Of a stretch of 49,602 bases of DNA, positions 1 through 8,687 are shown one piece after another; positions within the stretch are counted from its first letter, which is position 1; each line of letters begins with the position of its first letter. The stretch is from an uncultured Atopobiaceae bacterium (GTDB lineage Bacteria > Actinomycetota > Coriobacteriia > Coriobacteriales > Atopobiaceae). The stretch is from positions 1 through 49,602 of the forward strand of contig CANQFP010000004.1 of NCBI GenBank assembly GCA_947599965.1, given 5' to 3'. The notes beneath the pieces are model-generated. The model was not told where the DNA came from and did no database searches. It saw only the letters and a program-made list of their open reading frames with translations. Made by a program: the position numbers and the translations under genes.

Positions 1-88
1 CGCCGCTTTGCCGATGCGTCTCGCCGGGGGAGGCCCGGGACGGGTACCAACGCAGACGAATACCGCAGGCATCGCGAAGGGCACTTCC
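1..88 (+). other. Leader region upstream of nifJ, cut by the window edge
   Basis: No gene is visible in these bases. A small hairpin can form between 17-23 and 36-42 (one U-G pair) around a GC-rich loop. A purine-rich ribosome binding site (gaaggg) lies just before the nifJ start. Reading can be extended upstream in the nifJ frame to a start near base 8, but that extension has no PFOR homology. The promoter is probably outside the window or in the first bases. Confidence 0.25.
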
Positions 89-3000
89 ATGACCACCTTA
101 AGCGCAAACCAAAACGCGAGCGTCGACCTCGAGAAGACCACGAAGACCCCCGAGGGCCGGCGCGCCATGGACGGCATGACGGCCGCGGCCCAGGCGGCCT
201 ACGCCCTCTCCGAGGCGGCGGTGATCTTCCCCATCACGCCGGCCTCCCACATGGCCGAGACGGTGGAATCCTGGAGCGTCGCCGGGAAGAGGAACCTCCT
301 CGGCGAGACGGTCGACGTGAAGGAGATGCAGAGCGAGAAGGGCGTGGCCGGGTGCGTGCACGGCTGCCTCGCCGGCGGCGCCCTCACCACGAGCTTCACG
401 GCCTCCCAGGGTCTCATGCTCATGATCCCGAACCTCTACAAGATCTCGGGTGAGCTCCTGCCCGGCGTCTTCCACGTCACCTGCCGTTCGCTTTCGGCGC
501 ACGCCCTCTCGATCTTCGGCGACCACCAGGACGTGATGGCCGTGCGCCAGACGGGCTGCGCGATCCTCTTCTCCACATCGGTGCAGGAGTGCATGGACCT
601 CTCGCTCGTGGCCCACCTCGCCGCCATCGACGCGTCGCTGCCCGTCATCCACGCGATGGACGGCTTCCGCACCTCGGACGAGATCGAGACCATCGACGTC
701 ATCGACCCCGAGACCATGCGGCCGCTCGTGGATTGGGAGAAGGTGCGGGCCTTCCGCGACCGGGCCATGAACCCCGAGCACCCGATGATCCGCGGCACGG
801 CCCAAAACGGCGACGTCTACTTCCAGAACCGCGAGGCGCCGAACCGCTTCTACGACGCGTTGCCCGGCATCGTGCAGGCCGCGATGGATCGCGTGGCCCA
901 AGCGACGGGGCGGAGCTACCACCTCTTCGACTACGTGGGCGCCCCGGACGCCGAGCGCGTGGTCTGCTGCATGGGCTCGGCTGCGGACGTCTGCGAGGAG
1001 GTCGTGCACCACCTCTGCGCCAAGGGTGAGAAGGTGGGCCTCGTGAAGGTGCGGCTCTACCGGCCCTTCTCGGCGAAGGACTTCGTGGACGCCATCCCGA
1101 AGAGCGCGAGGGTCGTCTGCACGCTCGACCGCACGAAGGAGCCGGGCAGCCTCGGTGAGCCCCTCTTCCTCGACGTCGCCTGCGCCCTCGCCGAGGCTGG
1201 GCGCGGCGCGCGCGTGATCGGCGGGCGCTACGGGCTCTCCTCCAAGGACTTCACGCCCACGATGGTCGCCGCCGTCTTCGCCAACATGGCGGCCGACGAG
1301 CCCAAGCCGCGCTTCACCGTGGGCATCGAGGACGACGTGACCCATCTCTCGCTTCCCCTCGGCCCGCGCATCACGACCATCCCCAACGAGCCGCTCCAGT
1401 GCGAGTTCTGGGGCTTCGGCTCCGACGGCACCGTGGGCGCGAACAAGCAGGCGGCCAAGATCGTGGGCGACGAGACGGGGCGCTACGTGCAGTGCTACTC
1501 CTACTTCGACTCCCACAAATCGGGCAGCCTCACGATCTCCTACCTGCGCTATTCGAAGCAACCGATTCACTCGCCCTACCTCATCGACGAGGCCGACTTC
1601 GTCGCCTGCCACAAGAGCGCCTACGTCGAGCGCTACCCGGTGACGCGCGACCTCGAGGAGGGCGGCACGTTCCTCCTGAACTGCCCTTGGGGCGAGCGCG
1701 AGCTCGCCGAGAAGCTGCCCGCGGCCCTGCGCCGCGACATCGCCCGCAAGAAGGCGAGGCTCTACACCATCGACGCGGCGAAGATCGCCGCGGACGCCGG
1801 GCTCGCCGGGCGCATCAACATGGTCATGGAGACCGCGTTCTTCGAGCTTTCGGGCGTGATGGACGCCGACGAGGCCATCATGGCGCTCAAAGCCGACATA
1901 GAGCGGCTCTACGGCAGCCAGGGCAAAGATGTGGTGGCCGCGAACCTCGCCGCCATCGACGCCGCCCGTGGCGCCATCCGCGAGGTCGCCTACCCCGCCT
2001 CTTGGGCCCGCGAGAAGGTGGAGCCCGTTTCGAGGCCGGGCGAGAGCGCGTTCGCGCAGAAGGTCTTCTGGCCCATCGAGACCCTCGACGGCGACAGCCT
2101 CCCCGTCTCGGCGCTCGACCCCGCCGGCTTCACGCCGCCCGGCACGGCCGCCCTCGAGAAGCGCGCCGTGGCCGAGAACGTGCCGCACTGGGACAAGAGC
2201 ACGTGCATCCAGTGCTACCAGTGCTCGTTCGTGTGCCCCCACGCCTCGATCCGCCCCTACGTGGCCACCGACGACGAGCTTCGCGAGCGGCCCGAGAGCT
2301 TCGAGACCGTTCCCGCCAAGGCGCCGGCGCTCGCCGGGATGAACTTCCGGATCCAGGTCTATCCCGAGGATTGCCAGGGCTGCGGCTCCTGCGCCACGAA
2401 CTGCCCCGGCCACGCCCTCTCGATGCGCCCGCTCGAAGGCGAGATCGCGGTCCAGAAGGAGAACCTCGCCTTCGCCGAGGCCAACATCAGCCTGAAAGAC
2501 GAGGTCCTGCCCACGGAGAACGTCATGGGAAGCCAGCTCCAGCAGCCGCTCATGGAGTTCTCCGGCGCCTGCGCGGGCTGCGGCGAGACGCCCTACGTGA
2601 AGCTCCTCACCCAGCTCTTCGGCGACCGCCTCGTCATCGCCAACGCCACCGGCTGCTCCTCCATCTGGGGCGCCTACATGCCCGCCATGCCCTACACGAC
2701 GAACCGCCATGGGCGCGGCCCCGCGTGGGGCAACTCGCTCTTCGAGGACAACGCCGAGTACGGCTACGGCATCGCGAAGGCGATCCGGCTTCGCCGCGAG
2801 CGGCTCGAGCGCCTCGTCGGCGAGGCGATGGGGGATCCGAACCTCCCTCCCGAGCTCGTGGAGGCGCTCGGCGATTGGATGCGCGCCAAGGACGACCCCG
2901 CGATGTCCCTCGCGCTCGGCCAGGGCATCCGCGCGGCCCTCGCCGACCTTCCCTTCGCCGAGCAGACCCCGCTCGCCAGGGAGCTCCTCGCCGCGGGCGA

Positions 3001-3670
3001 TCTCTTCGGCTCCAAGAGCGTTTGGTGCGTCGGCGGCGACGGCTGGGCCTTCGACATCGACTTCGACGGCCTCGACGCGGTGCTCGCCTCGGGCGAGAAC
3101 GTGAACGTCCTCATCCTCGACACCGAGGGCTACTCGAACACCGGTGGCGAGCTCTCCAAGGCCACGCAGCTCGGCAGCGTCTCGGGCTTCTCCGCGAGCG
3201 GCAAGGACACGCCGAAGAAGAACCTCGCGCGCATGCTCATGCAATACGGCTACGTCTACGTGGCCCACGTGTGCTTCGGCGCGAACATGCAGCAGACGAT
3301 CGACGCGCTCGTGGAGGCCGAGAGCTATGACGGGCCGTCGGTGGTGGTGGCGCTCTGCCCCTGCATCTCCTGGGGGATCAAGGCCGGCATGGGCACGGTG
3401 GTGCCCGAGATGAAGCGGCTCGTGAAGGCGGGCTACTGGCCGCTCTACCGCTTCGATCCGCGCAAGGCGGCCTCCGGCGCAGACCCCCTCACCATCGACT
3501 ACCGCGCCCCCGATGGCTCGCTCGCCGACCTCCTGCTCGGCGAGAACCGCTTCGCCTCCCTCGCCCAGCGCGAACCCGAGCGCGCCCGCCAGCTGCGCTC
3601 CGAGCTCGCCAAGGAGGCCGATCGCTCCTTCACGGAACTCACGCGCGAAGTGGACGTCTACAAGCCCTAG
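89..3670 (+). CDS. nifJ: Pyruvate:ferredoxin (flavodoxin) oxidoreductase, single-chain
   Basis: This enzyme oxidatively decarboxylates pyruvate to acetyl-CoA and CO2 and passes electrons to ferredoxin or flavodoxin in the cytoplasm of anaerobes. The 1193-residue length is normal for the fused homodimeric form. The N-terminal pyrimidine-binding domain has the characteristic TAAAQAAYA...PITPASHMAE segment. Two ferredoxin-type cluster motifs follow: CIQCYQCSFVCP starting at Cys706 and CQGCGSCATNCP starting at Cys762. A further CAGCGE motif supports the proximal cluster, and the TPP-binding GDGW motif lies near residue 983, followed by DTEGYSNTGG. The ATG at 89 has a gaaggg ribosome binding site about 8 bases upstream and gives the family-typical N-terminus. 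The gene ends just before a hairpin and a dehydrogenase that may use the same pyruvate/malate pool. Confidence 0.97.
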   Translation: MTTLSANQNASVDLEKTTKTPEGRRAMDGMTAAAQAAYALSEAAVIFPITPASHMAETVESWSVAGKRNLLGETVDVKEMQSEKGVAGCVHGCLAGGALTTSFTASQGLMLMIPNLYKISGELLPGVFHVTCRSLSAHALSIFGDHQDVMAVRQTGCAILFSTSVQECMDLSLVAHLAAIDASLPVIHAMDGFRTSDEIETIDVIDPETMRPLVDWEKVRAFRDRAMNPEHPMIRGTAQNGDVYFQNREAPNRFYDALPGIVQAAMDRVAQATGRSYHLFDYVGAPDAERVVCCMGSAADVCEEVVHHLCAKGEKVGLVKVRLYRPFSAKDFVDAIPKSARVVCTLDRTKEPGSLGEPLFLDVACALAEAGRGARVIGGRYGLSSKDFTPTMVAAVFANMAADEPKPRFTVGIEDDVTHLSLPLGPRITTIPNEPLQCEFWGFGSDGTVGANKQAAKIVGDETGRYVQCYSYFDSHKSGSLTISYLRYSKQPIHSPYLIDEADFVACHKSAYVERYPVTRDLEEGGTFLLNCPWGERELAEKLPAALRRDIARKKARLYTIDAAKIAADAGLAGRINMVMETAFFELSGVMDADEAIMALKADIERLYGSQGKDVVAANLAAIDAARGAIREVAYPASWAREKVEPVSRPGESAFAQKVFWPIETLDGDSLPVSALDPAGFTPPGTAALEKRAVAENVPHWDKSTCIQCYQCSFVCPHASIRPYVATDDELRERPESFETVPAKAPALAGMNFRIQVYPEDCQGCGSCATNCPGHALSMRPLEGEIAVQKENLAFAEANISLKDEVLPTENVMGSQLQQPLMEFSGACAGCGETPYVKLLTQLFGDRLVIANATGCSSIWGAYMPAMPYTTNRHGRGPAWGNSLFEDNAEYGYGIAKAIRLRRERLERLVGEAMGDPNLPPELVEALGDWMRAKDDPAMSLALGQGIRAALADLPFAEQTPLARELLAAGDLFGSKSVWCVGGDGWAFDIDFDGLDAVLASGENVNVLILDTEGYSNTGGELSKATQLGSVSGFSASGKDTPKKNLARMLMQYGYVYVAHVCFGANMQQTIDALVEAESYDGPSVVVALCPCISWGIKAGMGTVVPEMKRLVKAGYWPLYRFDPRKAASGADPLTIDYRAPDGSLADLLLGENRFASLAQREPERARQLRSELAKEADRSFTELTREVDVYKP

Positions 3671-3678
3671 ATGCAATT

Positions 3679-3704
3679 CGGGGGTGAGGGCGTCCTCGCC
3701 CCCG
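3679..3704 (+). terminator. Strong hairpin after nifJ (terminator-like, no U-tract)
   Basis: An 11-bp stem pairs CGGGGGTGAGG (3679-3689) with CCTCGCCCCCG (3694-3704), with one U-G pair and a four-base loop. It begins eight bases after the nifJ stop. No T-run follows (acaaacg), so it may be a weak or factor-assisted terminator, or may protect the 3' end of the nifJ mRNA while allowing read-through. Confidence 0.5.
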
Positions 3705-3713
3705 ACAAACGCC

Positions 3714-3719
3714 TACCAT
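3714..3719 (+). promoter_or_regulatory. Candidate -10 box for the dehydrogenase gene
   Basis: TACCAT fits the TAnnnT pattern of an actinobacterial -10 and lies 41 bases before the downstream ATG, directly after the nifJ hairpin. No convincing -35 is seen at the expected distance, so this is tentative. Confidence 0.3.
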
Positions 3720-3760
3720 GCGAAACGAAATCGAAACACGACGCGACTGAGGGGGCGGCC

Positions 3761-4756
3761 ATGTCCGTCAACGGATTTCCCCTTACCGGCTTCACGTTCG
3801 GCAAGGTGGTCATCGTCGGCGCGGGGCACGTGGGGGCCCAGTGCGCCGCTCGCATGCTCGAGGCCAACGACGCCATGGAGATCGTGCTCGTCGACGTCGA
3901 CGAGCAGCGCGCGATCGCGCAGGCGGCCGACCTCGACGACCTCGGATTCGGCCTCGGGAGCGCGCCCATCGTGCGCGCCGGAAGCTGGGAGGACGTCGGC
4001 GACGCCCACATCCTCGTCATCACCGCCGGGCGCACTAGGAAGCCGGGCGAGACCCGCTACGACCTCCTCGACGGCACCATCGCCATCATGGAGAGCATCT
4101 GCGAGAACATCGAGCGCGTGGGCTTCAACGGCATCCTCGTCTCCATCTCGAACCCCGTGGACGCCGTGACCGACTACATGAAGCGGCGGCTGAACCTTCC
4201 GCGCGAGCGCTGCTTCGGCACGGGCACCGCGCTCGACACCTCCAGGCTCGCGCGTCTCATCGCCTGGCGGCTGAACGTCTCGCGTCGCGAGGTGCAGGCC
4301 ATGTGCCTCGGGGCCCACGGCGAGGAGATCTTCGTGCCCGTGACCCACACCTACGTGGGTGCCGTGCCCATCCTCGAATACCTCGCGATGCACCCCGCCG
4401 ACGCCAAGCACTTCTCGCTCGCCGAGATCGTCGCCGAGAACGAGGCCAAGGGCGCCCGCATCATCGCCGGCAAGGGCTCCACGGAATTCGGCATCTCGGG
4501 CGTCGTCTCCAACATCGTGACGACGATCATCGAGGACATCCGCCGCATGATGACGCTCACGGTGGAGCTCGAGGGCGAGTACGGCATCGAGGGCATCCCC
4601 TGCGGCGTGCCCTGCATCCTCGGCCAGGCCGGCATCGAGCTCGTGATGGACATCGATCTGAACCCGCGCGAGCGCGAGCTCTTCGACGAGGCGGTGAGCT
4701 CGATCCGCGGGACCGTCGAGCGCGGCCGCGCCCTCATGGACGGCGCGAGCTCCTAG
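3761..4756 (+). CDS. L-lactate/malate dehydrogenase family protein
   Basis: This is an NAD-dependent 2-hydroxyacid dehydrogenase of the LDH/MDH superfamily (331 aa), reducing pyruvate or oxaloacetate in the cytoplasm. Visible features are the Rossmann glycine motif GAGHVG (residues 20-25), the substrate loop TAGRTRKPGETR (88-99), SNPVD (130-134), the substrate-binding Arg in LDTSR (Arg162) and the catalytic His in GAHGEE (His186). The residue that separates LDH (Gln) from MDH (Arg) in this loop is Arg93 here, which argues for malate/oxaloacetate, although the following GETR is LDH-like. The ATG at 3761 is chosen over an upstream in-frame ATG at 3671 because gaggggg precedes it and the protein then starts at the family N-terminus. 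Substrate is not certain from sequence. Confidence 0.85.
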   Translation: MSVNGFPLTGFTFGKVVIVGAGHVGAQCAARMLEANDAMEIVLVDVDEQRAIAQAADLDDLGFGLGSAPIVRAGSWEDVGDAHILVITAGRTRKPGETRYDLLDGTIAIMESICENIERVGFNGILVSISNPVDAVTDYMKRRLNLPRERCFGTGTALDTSRLARLIAWRLNVSRREVQAMCLGAHGEEIFVPVTHTYVGAVPILEYLAMHPADAKHFSLAEIVAENEAKGARIIAGKGSTEFGISGVVSNIVTTIIEDIRRMMTLTVELEGEYGIEGIPCGVPCILGQAGIELVMDIDLNPRERELFDEAVSSIRGTVERGRALMDGASS

Positions 4757-4807
4757 ACCCCGCGCCGGCGTCCGCGCGCCTCGCTCGCGCGTTCACGGCA
4801 TGGAAAA

Positions 4808-4829
4808 GCCCCCGCCGGCCGGCGGGGGC
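4808..4829. terminator. Perfect palindrome terminator between convergent genes
   Basis: A 22-base perfect palindrome lies between the dehydrogenase stop and the mscL stop. On the minus strand the stem is followed by TTTTCC, making it a good intrinsic terminator for mscL. On the plus strand it is followed only by gttcg, so it may also slow plus-strand transcription but less efficiently. Confidence 0.75.
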
Positions 4830-4871
4830 GTTCGCATCGCGTGGGGGATTCGCAAAGATCGGGCGCCGGGC

Positions 4872-5294
4872 CTACTCGCGGTCGAGGAGGGCGTCGCGGA
4901 TCTCGGTGAGGAGCTTGACCTCCTCGGAGGGCTCGGGAGCCTCTTCGGCGGCCTCTTCCTCGGCCTCGTGCTTCAGCTTGGCCTCCATGGCGTCGTGGGC
5001 CGTGTTGATGGCCTTCACGATGCAGAAGATGACGATGGCCAGGATGAAGAAGTTGATGCACGCCTGGATGAAGTTGCCGTACATGATCTGCGCGCCCATG
5101 AAGCCGAACGAGAGCTGGGTGAAGTCCAGGCCGCCGAGGATGATGCCGATGAGCGGCATGACCACGTCGTTGACGAGCGAATTGACGATCTGCTGGAACG
5201 CGCCGCCGATGATGACGCCGACGGCCAGATCGATGACGCTACCGCGCGAGATGAACTCCTTGAATTCCTGTACGAAGCCTTTCTTTTCTGCCAC
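4872..5294 (-). CDS. mscL: Large-conductance mechanosensitive channel MscL
   Basis: MscL forms a homopentameric membrane pore that opens under hypo-osmotic shock. The 140-residue protein is the usual size. It has the N-terminal amphipathic helix (KGFVQEFKEFISRGSVIDLAVG), a first membrane helix with GVIIGGAF, and a second helix near residues 78-98 (NFIQACINFFILAIVIF), then a charged Glu-rich C-terminal helix ending in LLTEIRDALLDRE. Translation starts at a GTG with a clear AAGGAG five bases upstream. The gene stands alone, is convergent with the dehydrogenase gene, and ends 43 bases before a palindromic terminator. Confidence 0.95.
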   Translation of the reverse strand: MAEKKGFVQEFKEFISRGSVIDLAVGVIIGGAFQQIVNSLVNDVVMPLIGIILGGLDFTQLSFGFMGAQIMYGNFIQACINFFILAIVIFCIVKAINTAHDAMEAKLKHEAEEEAAEEAPEPSEEVKLLTEIRDALLDRE

Positions 5295-5488
5295 GAAAAC
5301 TCCTTCTCGAAGGGGGCTCGGCTTTGCCGTCCGAACATGGCCGCGGACGGGCCGAACGCTCGTCTCTCTAAGAGGGCCGGCAAGGCCCGTAGGCCATGAG
5401 GATAGAGCAAGGGTGAAGCGGGCGAGCCCCGATCGGGAGGGATTAAAGCAAATGGTTCAACCGACGGCTGAAGCGCCTTGCCGAGCCG

Positions 5489-7828
5489 CTAGGGCGTGCG
5501 CGGCGTGCCGTCCTTGATGGAGCGCAGGAGGTTCGCGAGATCGTCGCCGCCGAGCTCCGGGACGAGGATGCGCAGCCCCTGCCAGGTGGGGTCGAAGACG
5601 CCGAGGTCGGTGAGGGTGACGACGGAGCGGCCGAGGGTGGAGAGGAGCTCCATCGAGAGCGGCACCGGGATGCCCTCGGCCTCGAGGAGCACGCGCGCCG
5701 CCGGGATGGAGTACTCGCCGGAAAAACCGCAGGTCTCGCGCAGCTCGGCGAGCTCCATGGCCGCCTGGGGCCCCACGACGGGGTCTTCGGTGGCCACGAC
5801 GTAGGCGGCCTCGGCCGCTTGGGTGCGGTCGGTCCGCCAGAGGGCGAAGGCGAGCCGATAGAGGACGTAATCTGCCTCGGAGGGCGTGAGGATGAGCCCG
5901 AGGGAGCGAATGAGCTCGTCGGCGGCCTCGTCGTAGCGCTCGAGGCGCGCGTAGATGTCGGCGAGGGTGATGTGCGAGGCGGGCGAGGTGGGGGCGAGGC
6001 GCACGCACTCGCCGGCCGCCTCGAGGGCCCGGAGGCTGTCGCCGAGTTCGAGGTAGAGGCGGGCGAGCTGGAGCTTCGCCGCGTAGGTGACGTCGCGCAC
6101 GGCGTGGTAACGCGTGGTGGGCTCGCCGTCGGCGAGCGAGACGATGAGGCGATCGGACCCGCTCGAGCAGTAGAGCGGCTCGCGCGGGCCCTCCTCCGGC
6201 GTGTCCACGCGGGAGAGCAGGCCCTCGAGCTCCATCACGGCCACGAGGGCCGAATCGCGGTTCTCCTCGAGGATGCGGGCCACCTCGGAGATGAGCGGGT
6301 CGTGGCTCGTGGCGTAGACGTAGAGGTCGCTCACGAGATCGGCGCGCAGGAAGTCGGCGAGCGGCTGGGGGATGGGGCGATCGTCCATCGACTGCTCGCC
6401 GTGGCGTTCGGCGAGACCGAGCGGTTCGGCTTCGAAGAGCGTGGCTCCGAAGCGCAGCGCCCCGAGCTCCTCGAGGAGGAGCTCGAGCTCGGTCGGGCTC
6501 ACGCAGGCGAGCGCGTCGTCCTCGCGAAGGCGCGGGAGCACGCTCGCGGCGAAGTCGACGCGATCGAGGTCGAGCCCGAGGTAGGGGTCGCCCTCGAGGG
6601 TCTCCGAGAAGCAGTTCGCGCGCACGCGGGTGATGCCCACGGAGGCGCCGAAGCCCACGGAGCAGAGCACGAGCGCGAGGCGCAGGGCGTAGTCGAGCCG
6701 AAGCTCGCTTCTCGGCTCGCCTGCCGCAGAGCCGAGGAGGGCGGCCGCGGGCAGCGCGAACTCGAAGGTAGCCACGCCCGCCTCCACGTTGCAGTCGAAG
6801 CGGCACGGCAGGCGCGTGGGCAGCCTGAGCGCCTCCAGCATCTGCGCGATGCGGGAGCGCACGTCCCACTCGCCGCCGCGTTCTCCGCTCGTGCCGAAGA
6901 GCGAGCGGCGCGGGTTGCCCTCGCCGTGGGCGTTGAAGAGGACGGGCGCCTGGACGAGGATGCCCGTGACGGCGCGACGCTGGCCCTCGGCCCAGAGCTC
7001 CGCGTCGAGCGGGCGCGCGCCGAGGTCTTGGTCGAGGATCCAGGAGATGGCGAGGATCGCGCGGTTGACGGCGGCCTCCACCGCGAGGAGCGTCTCCTGC
7101 TCCTCGGCGCTCAGCCGCTCGTCGTCGAAGCGGATCCAGAAGAGATGGGTCGTGTGGAGGTAGACCCCCTCGGCGCCGTGGGTGGCGCAGATGCGCCGCA
7201 CCGAGGCGGCTCCGGCAGCTTCGAGCTCCTCGGCGAGGTGGGCGAGGGCCGGCTCGCGCTCGGCGCGCTTCGCGATGATGTCGAGGGCGTCGGGCAGCGA
7301 TTCCCGCGAGAGGATCGAGAGCGCGTCGGCGAAGGAGAGGGCGTCCACGAAGGCGGGACGCCCCTCGCAGAGCGCGACCCAGGCTACGGCGGCGAGCGTC
7401 CGAACGGAAAGCGAGGGCCGCGTCTTGGCGTAGGAGCCGATCACGGATTCGGAGAGCTCGAGGGAGAAGCGCATGAGGCGCTCGCCGGAGGTCCATCGGG
7501 CCACGTCGAGCGATCCGGTGCTCGCGAGGCGCACGACCCCCTCGCGGCTCGTCTGCGAATCCTTGAGGAACGTGAGGTCGGGCTCGCGACGCGGCTCCTC
7601 GGAAAGGGGCGTGTCGCAGGCCCAGAGGCTCATGCCCACCCTGATCCACGCCCGCACGATGACGGTGCGCGCCCCGACGATCTCCACCACGTAGCCGAGC
7701 CCGTTGGCGGGCTGGGGCAGCCCGTCGCCCACCACGCCGAAGATCCGGTTCGGATCTTGCCCGGGAAGCGGCAGGAGGCGCGTGAGGCGCGATGCGCGGG
7801 AAAGCGTGATGACGGTGGTCGTGCTCAT
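5489..7828 (-). CDS. Large protein of unknown function with C-terminal TPR-like repeats
   Basis: I do not recognise a named family for this 779-residue protein. It has no signal peptide or clear membrane segment and looks cytoplasmic. Roughly residues 590-690 contain helical repeats of TPR type (AAKLQLARLYLELGD, SHITLADIYARLERYDEA, VLYRLAFALWRTDRTQA), suggesting protein-protein contacts. The first 580 residues are a mixed, acidic region without a motif I can name; a long middle section reads like a conserved globular fold. The ATG at 7828 is preferred over a TTG at 7846 because AGGAACGAGG precedes it. It is transcribed alone, divergently from the nitroreductase gene, with 194 bases separating its end from mscL. 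It may be lineage-specific to Coriobacteriia; this is a guess. Confidence 0.75.
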   Translation of the reverse strand: MSTTTVITLSRASRLTRLLPLPGQDPNRIFGVVGDGLPQPANGLGYVVEIVGARTVIVRAWIRVGMSLWACDTPLSEEPRREPDLTFLKDSQTSREGVVRLASTGSLDVARWTSGERLMRFSLELSESVIGSYAKTRPSLSVRTLAAVAWVALCEGRPAFVDALSFADALSILSRESLPDALDIIAKRAEREPALAHLAEELEAAGAASVRRICATHGAEGVYLHTTHLFWIRFDDERLSAEEQETLLAVEAAVNRAILAISWILDQDLGARPLDAELWAEGQRRAVTGILVQAPVLFNAHGEGNPRRSLFGTSGERGGEWDVRSRIAQMLEALRLPTRLPCRFDCNVEAGVATFEFALPAAALLGSAAGEPRSELRLDYALRLALVLCSVGFGASVGITRVRANCFSETLEGDPYLGLDLDRVDFAASVLPRLREDDALACVSPTELELLLEELGALRFGATLFEAEPLGLAERHGEQSMDDRPIPQPLADFLRADLVSDLYVYATSHDPLISEVARILEENRDSALVAVMELEGLLSRVDTPEEGPREPLYCSSGSDRLIVSLADGEPTTRYHAVRDVTYAAKLQLARLYLELGDSLRALEAAGECVRLAPTSPASHITLADIYARLERYDEAADELIRSLGLILTPSEADYVLYRLAFALWRTDRTQAAEAAYVVATEDPVVGPQAAMELAELRETCGFSGEYSIPAARVLLEAEGIPVPLSMELLSTLGRSVVTLTDLGVFDPTWQGLRILVPELGGDDLANLLRSIKDGTPRTP

Positions 7829-8049
7829 GTCCTCGTTCCTACCCAACCGACGCGCGGGGATGGGCGCCGACGTGCCGCCCGTCCGCGGGCGTGGAGTAGA
7901 CTCAATCGATCTGGTGCGCGGTTCGAGCCGCCGGCGACGACCCTCGCCTCGGGCGTGGGTCGAATGGGTTTCGCATCATCCTATCGCCCCCGGCTCCGCC
8001 GGAACGCGCGAGATACTGGATCAATTGCACCACCGGGGGAGGGAACGTC

Positions 8050-8682
8050 ATGGGCGACAGGGAGACGCTTAGGCAGGCCAAGCTCTCGAGCGGTCTGCTC
8101 GACTTCGAGGATCTCGTGCGCGCGTGCAGGAGCTACCGGCGCTTCCGGGCCGACGAGCCGCTCGGCAGGGGCTTTCTCCTCGCGCTCGTGGACATTGCCC
8201 GCAAGTGCGCCTCCGCGGCGAATCGCCAGCCGCTTCGCTACGCCATCGTGGACGAACCGGCGGCCGCGGCCGAGCTCTTCGGCGGCCTTCGCTGGGCGGC
8301 GGCGCTCAAGGAGTGGAGCGGCCCCGTCGAGGGCGAGCGCCCGAGCGCCTACATCGTGATCTTCGCCGACGGCGAGCCCGGCAACTTCACCTGGTGCGAC
8401 TGCGGCATCGCCGCCCAGACCATCGCGCTCGCCGCCACCGAGGCGGGAGCCGGGCTCTGCATGCTCGCGAGCTTCGACCCCAAGGTCGTCCGGGCGGTCG
8501 TGGGCGAGGCGGCGGACGCGCTCACGCCGCTTCTCGTGCTCGCCCTCGGCGTGCCGGCCGAGACGTCTGTGCTCGAGACGGCCGCCTCCGGAGCCGACCT
8601 CGCCTATTGGCGCGGCCCCGACGACGTACACCATGTTCCGAAGCGCGCCCTTGCCGACGTGCTCGTTGCGAGTGGGGAGTAG
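8050..8682 (+). CDS. Nitroreductase-family flavoprotein
   Basis: This 210-residue protein belongs to the FMN-dependent nitroreductase-like superfamily, cytoplasmic enzymes that use NAD(P)H or reduced cofactors on varied electron acceptors. The N-terminal FMN-phosphate motif CRSYRRFRADEPL (about residues 26-38) matches the RRSxRxF pattern. The central dimer/FMN segment (CGIAAQTIALAATEAGAG) and the following LASFDPKVVRAV helix match the family. Length is typical. The start has gggaggg seven bases upstream. It ends five bases before leuA, whose ribosome binding site lies in its last codons, so the two are probably cotranscribed, although a role in leucine synthesis is not implied. The actual substrate cannot be told from sequence. 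Confidence 0.85.
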   Translation: MGDRETLRQAKLSSGLLDFEDLVRACRSYRRFRADEPLGRGFLLALVDIARKCASAANRQPLRYAIVDEPAAAAELFGGLRWAAALKEWSGPVEGERPSAYIVIFADGEPGNFTWCDCGIAAQTIALAATEAGAGLCMLASFDPKVVRAVVGEAADALTPLLVLALGVPAETSVLETAASGADLAYWRGPDDVHHVPKRALADVLVASGE

Positions 8683-8687
8683 CAGGT

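Noticed and set aside
98-3676. Very long minus-strand open frame opposite nifJ
   Set aside because: High-G+C DNA leaves antisense frames open; its translation is low-complexity (His/Arg/Gly/Val/Glu-rich) and has no domains, while the plus strand encodes a clear PFOR.
4303-5517. Plus-strand open frame crossing the dehydrogenase end and mscL
   Set aside because: It overlaps two conserved genes, one in antisense, and has no homology.
8124-8687. N-terminal extension of leuA into the nitroreductase gene
   Set aside because: The extension reads out of frame through a real gene and is Arg-rich; the leuA family start at 8688 has its own ribosome binding site.
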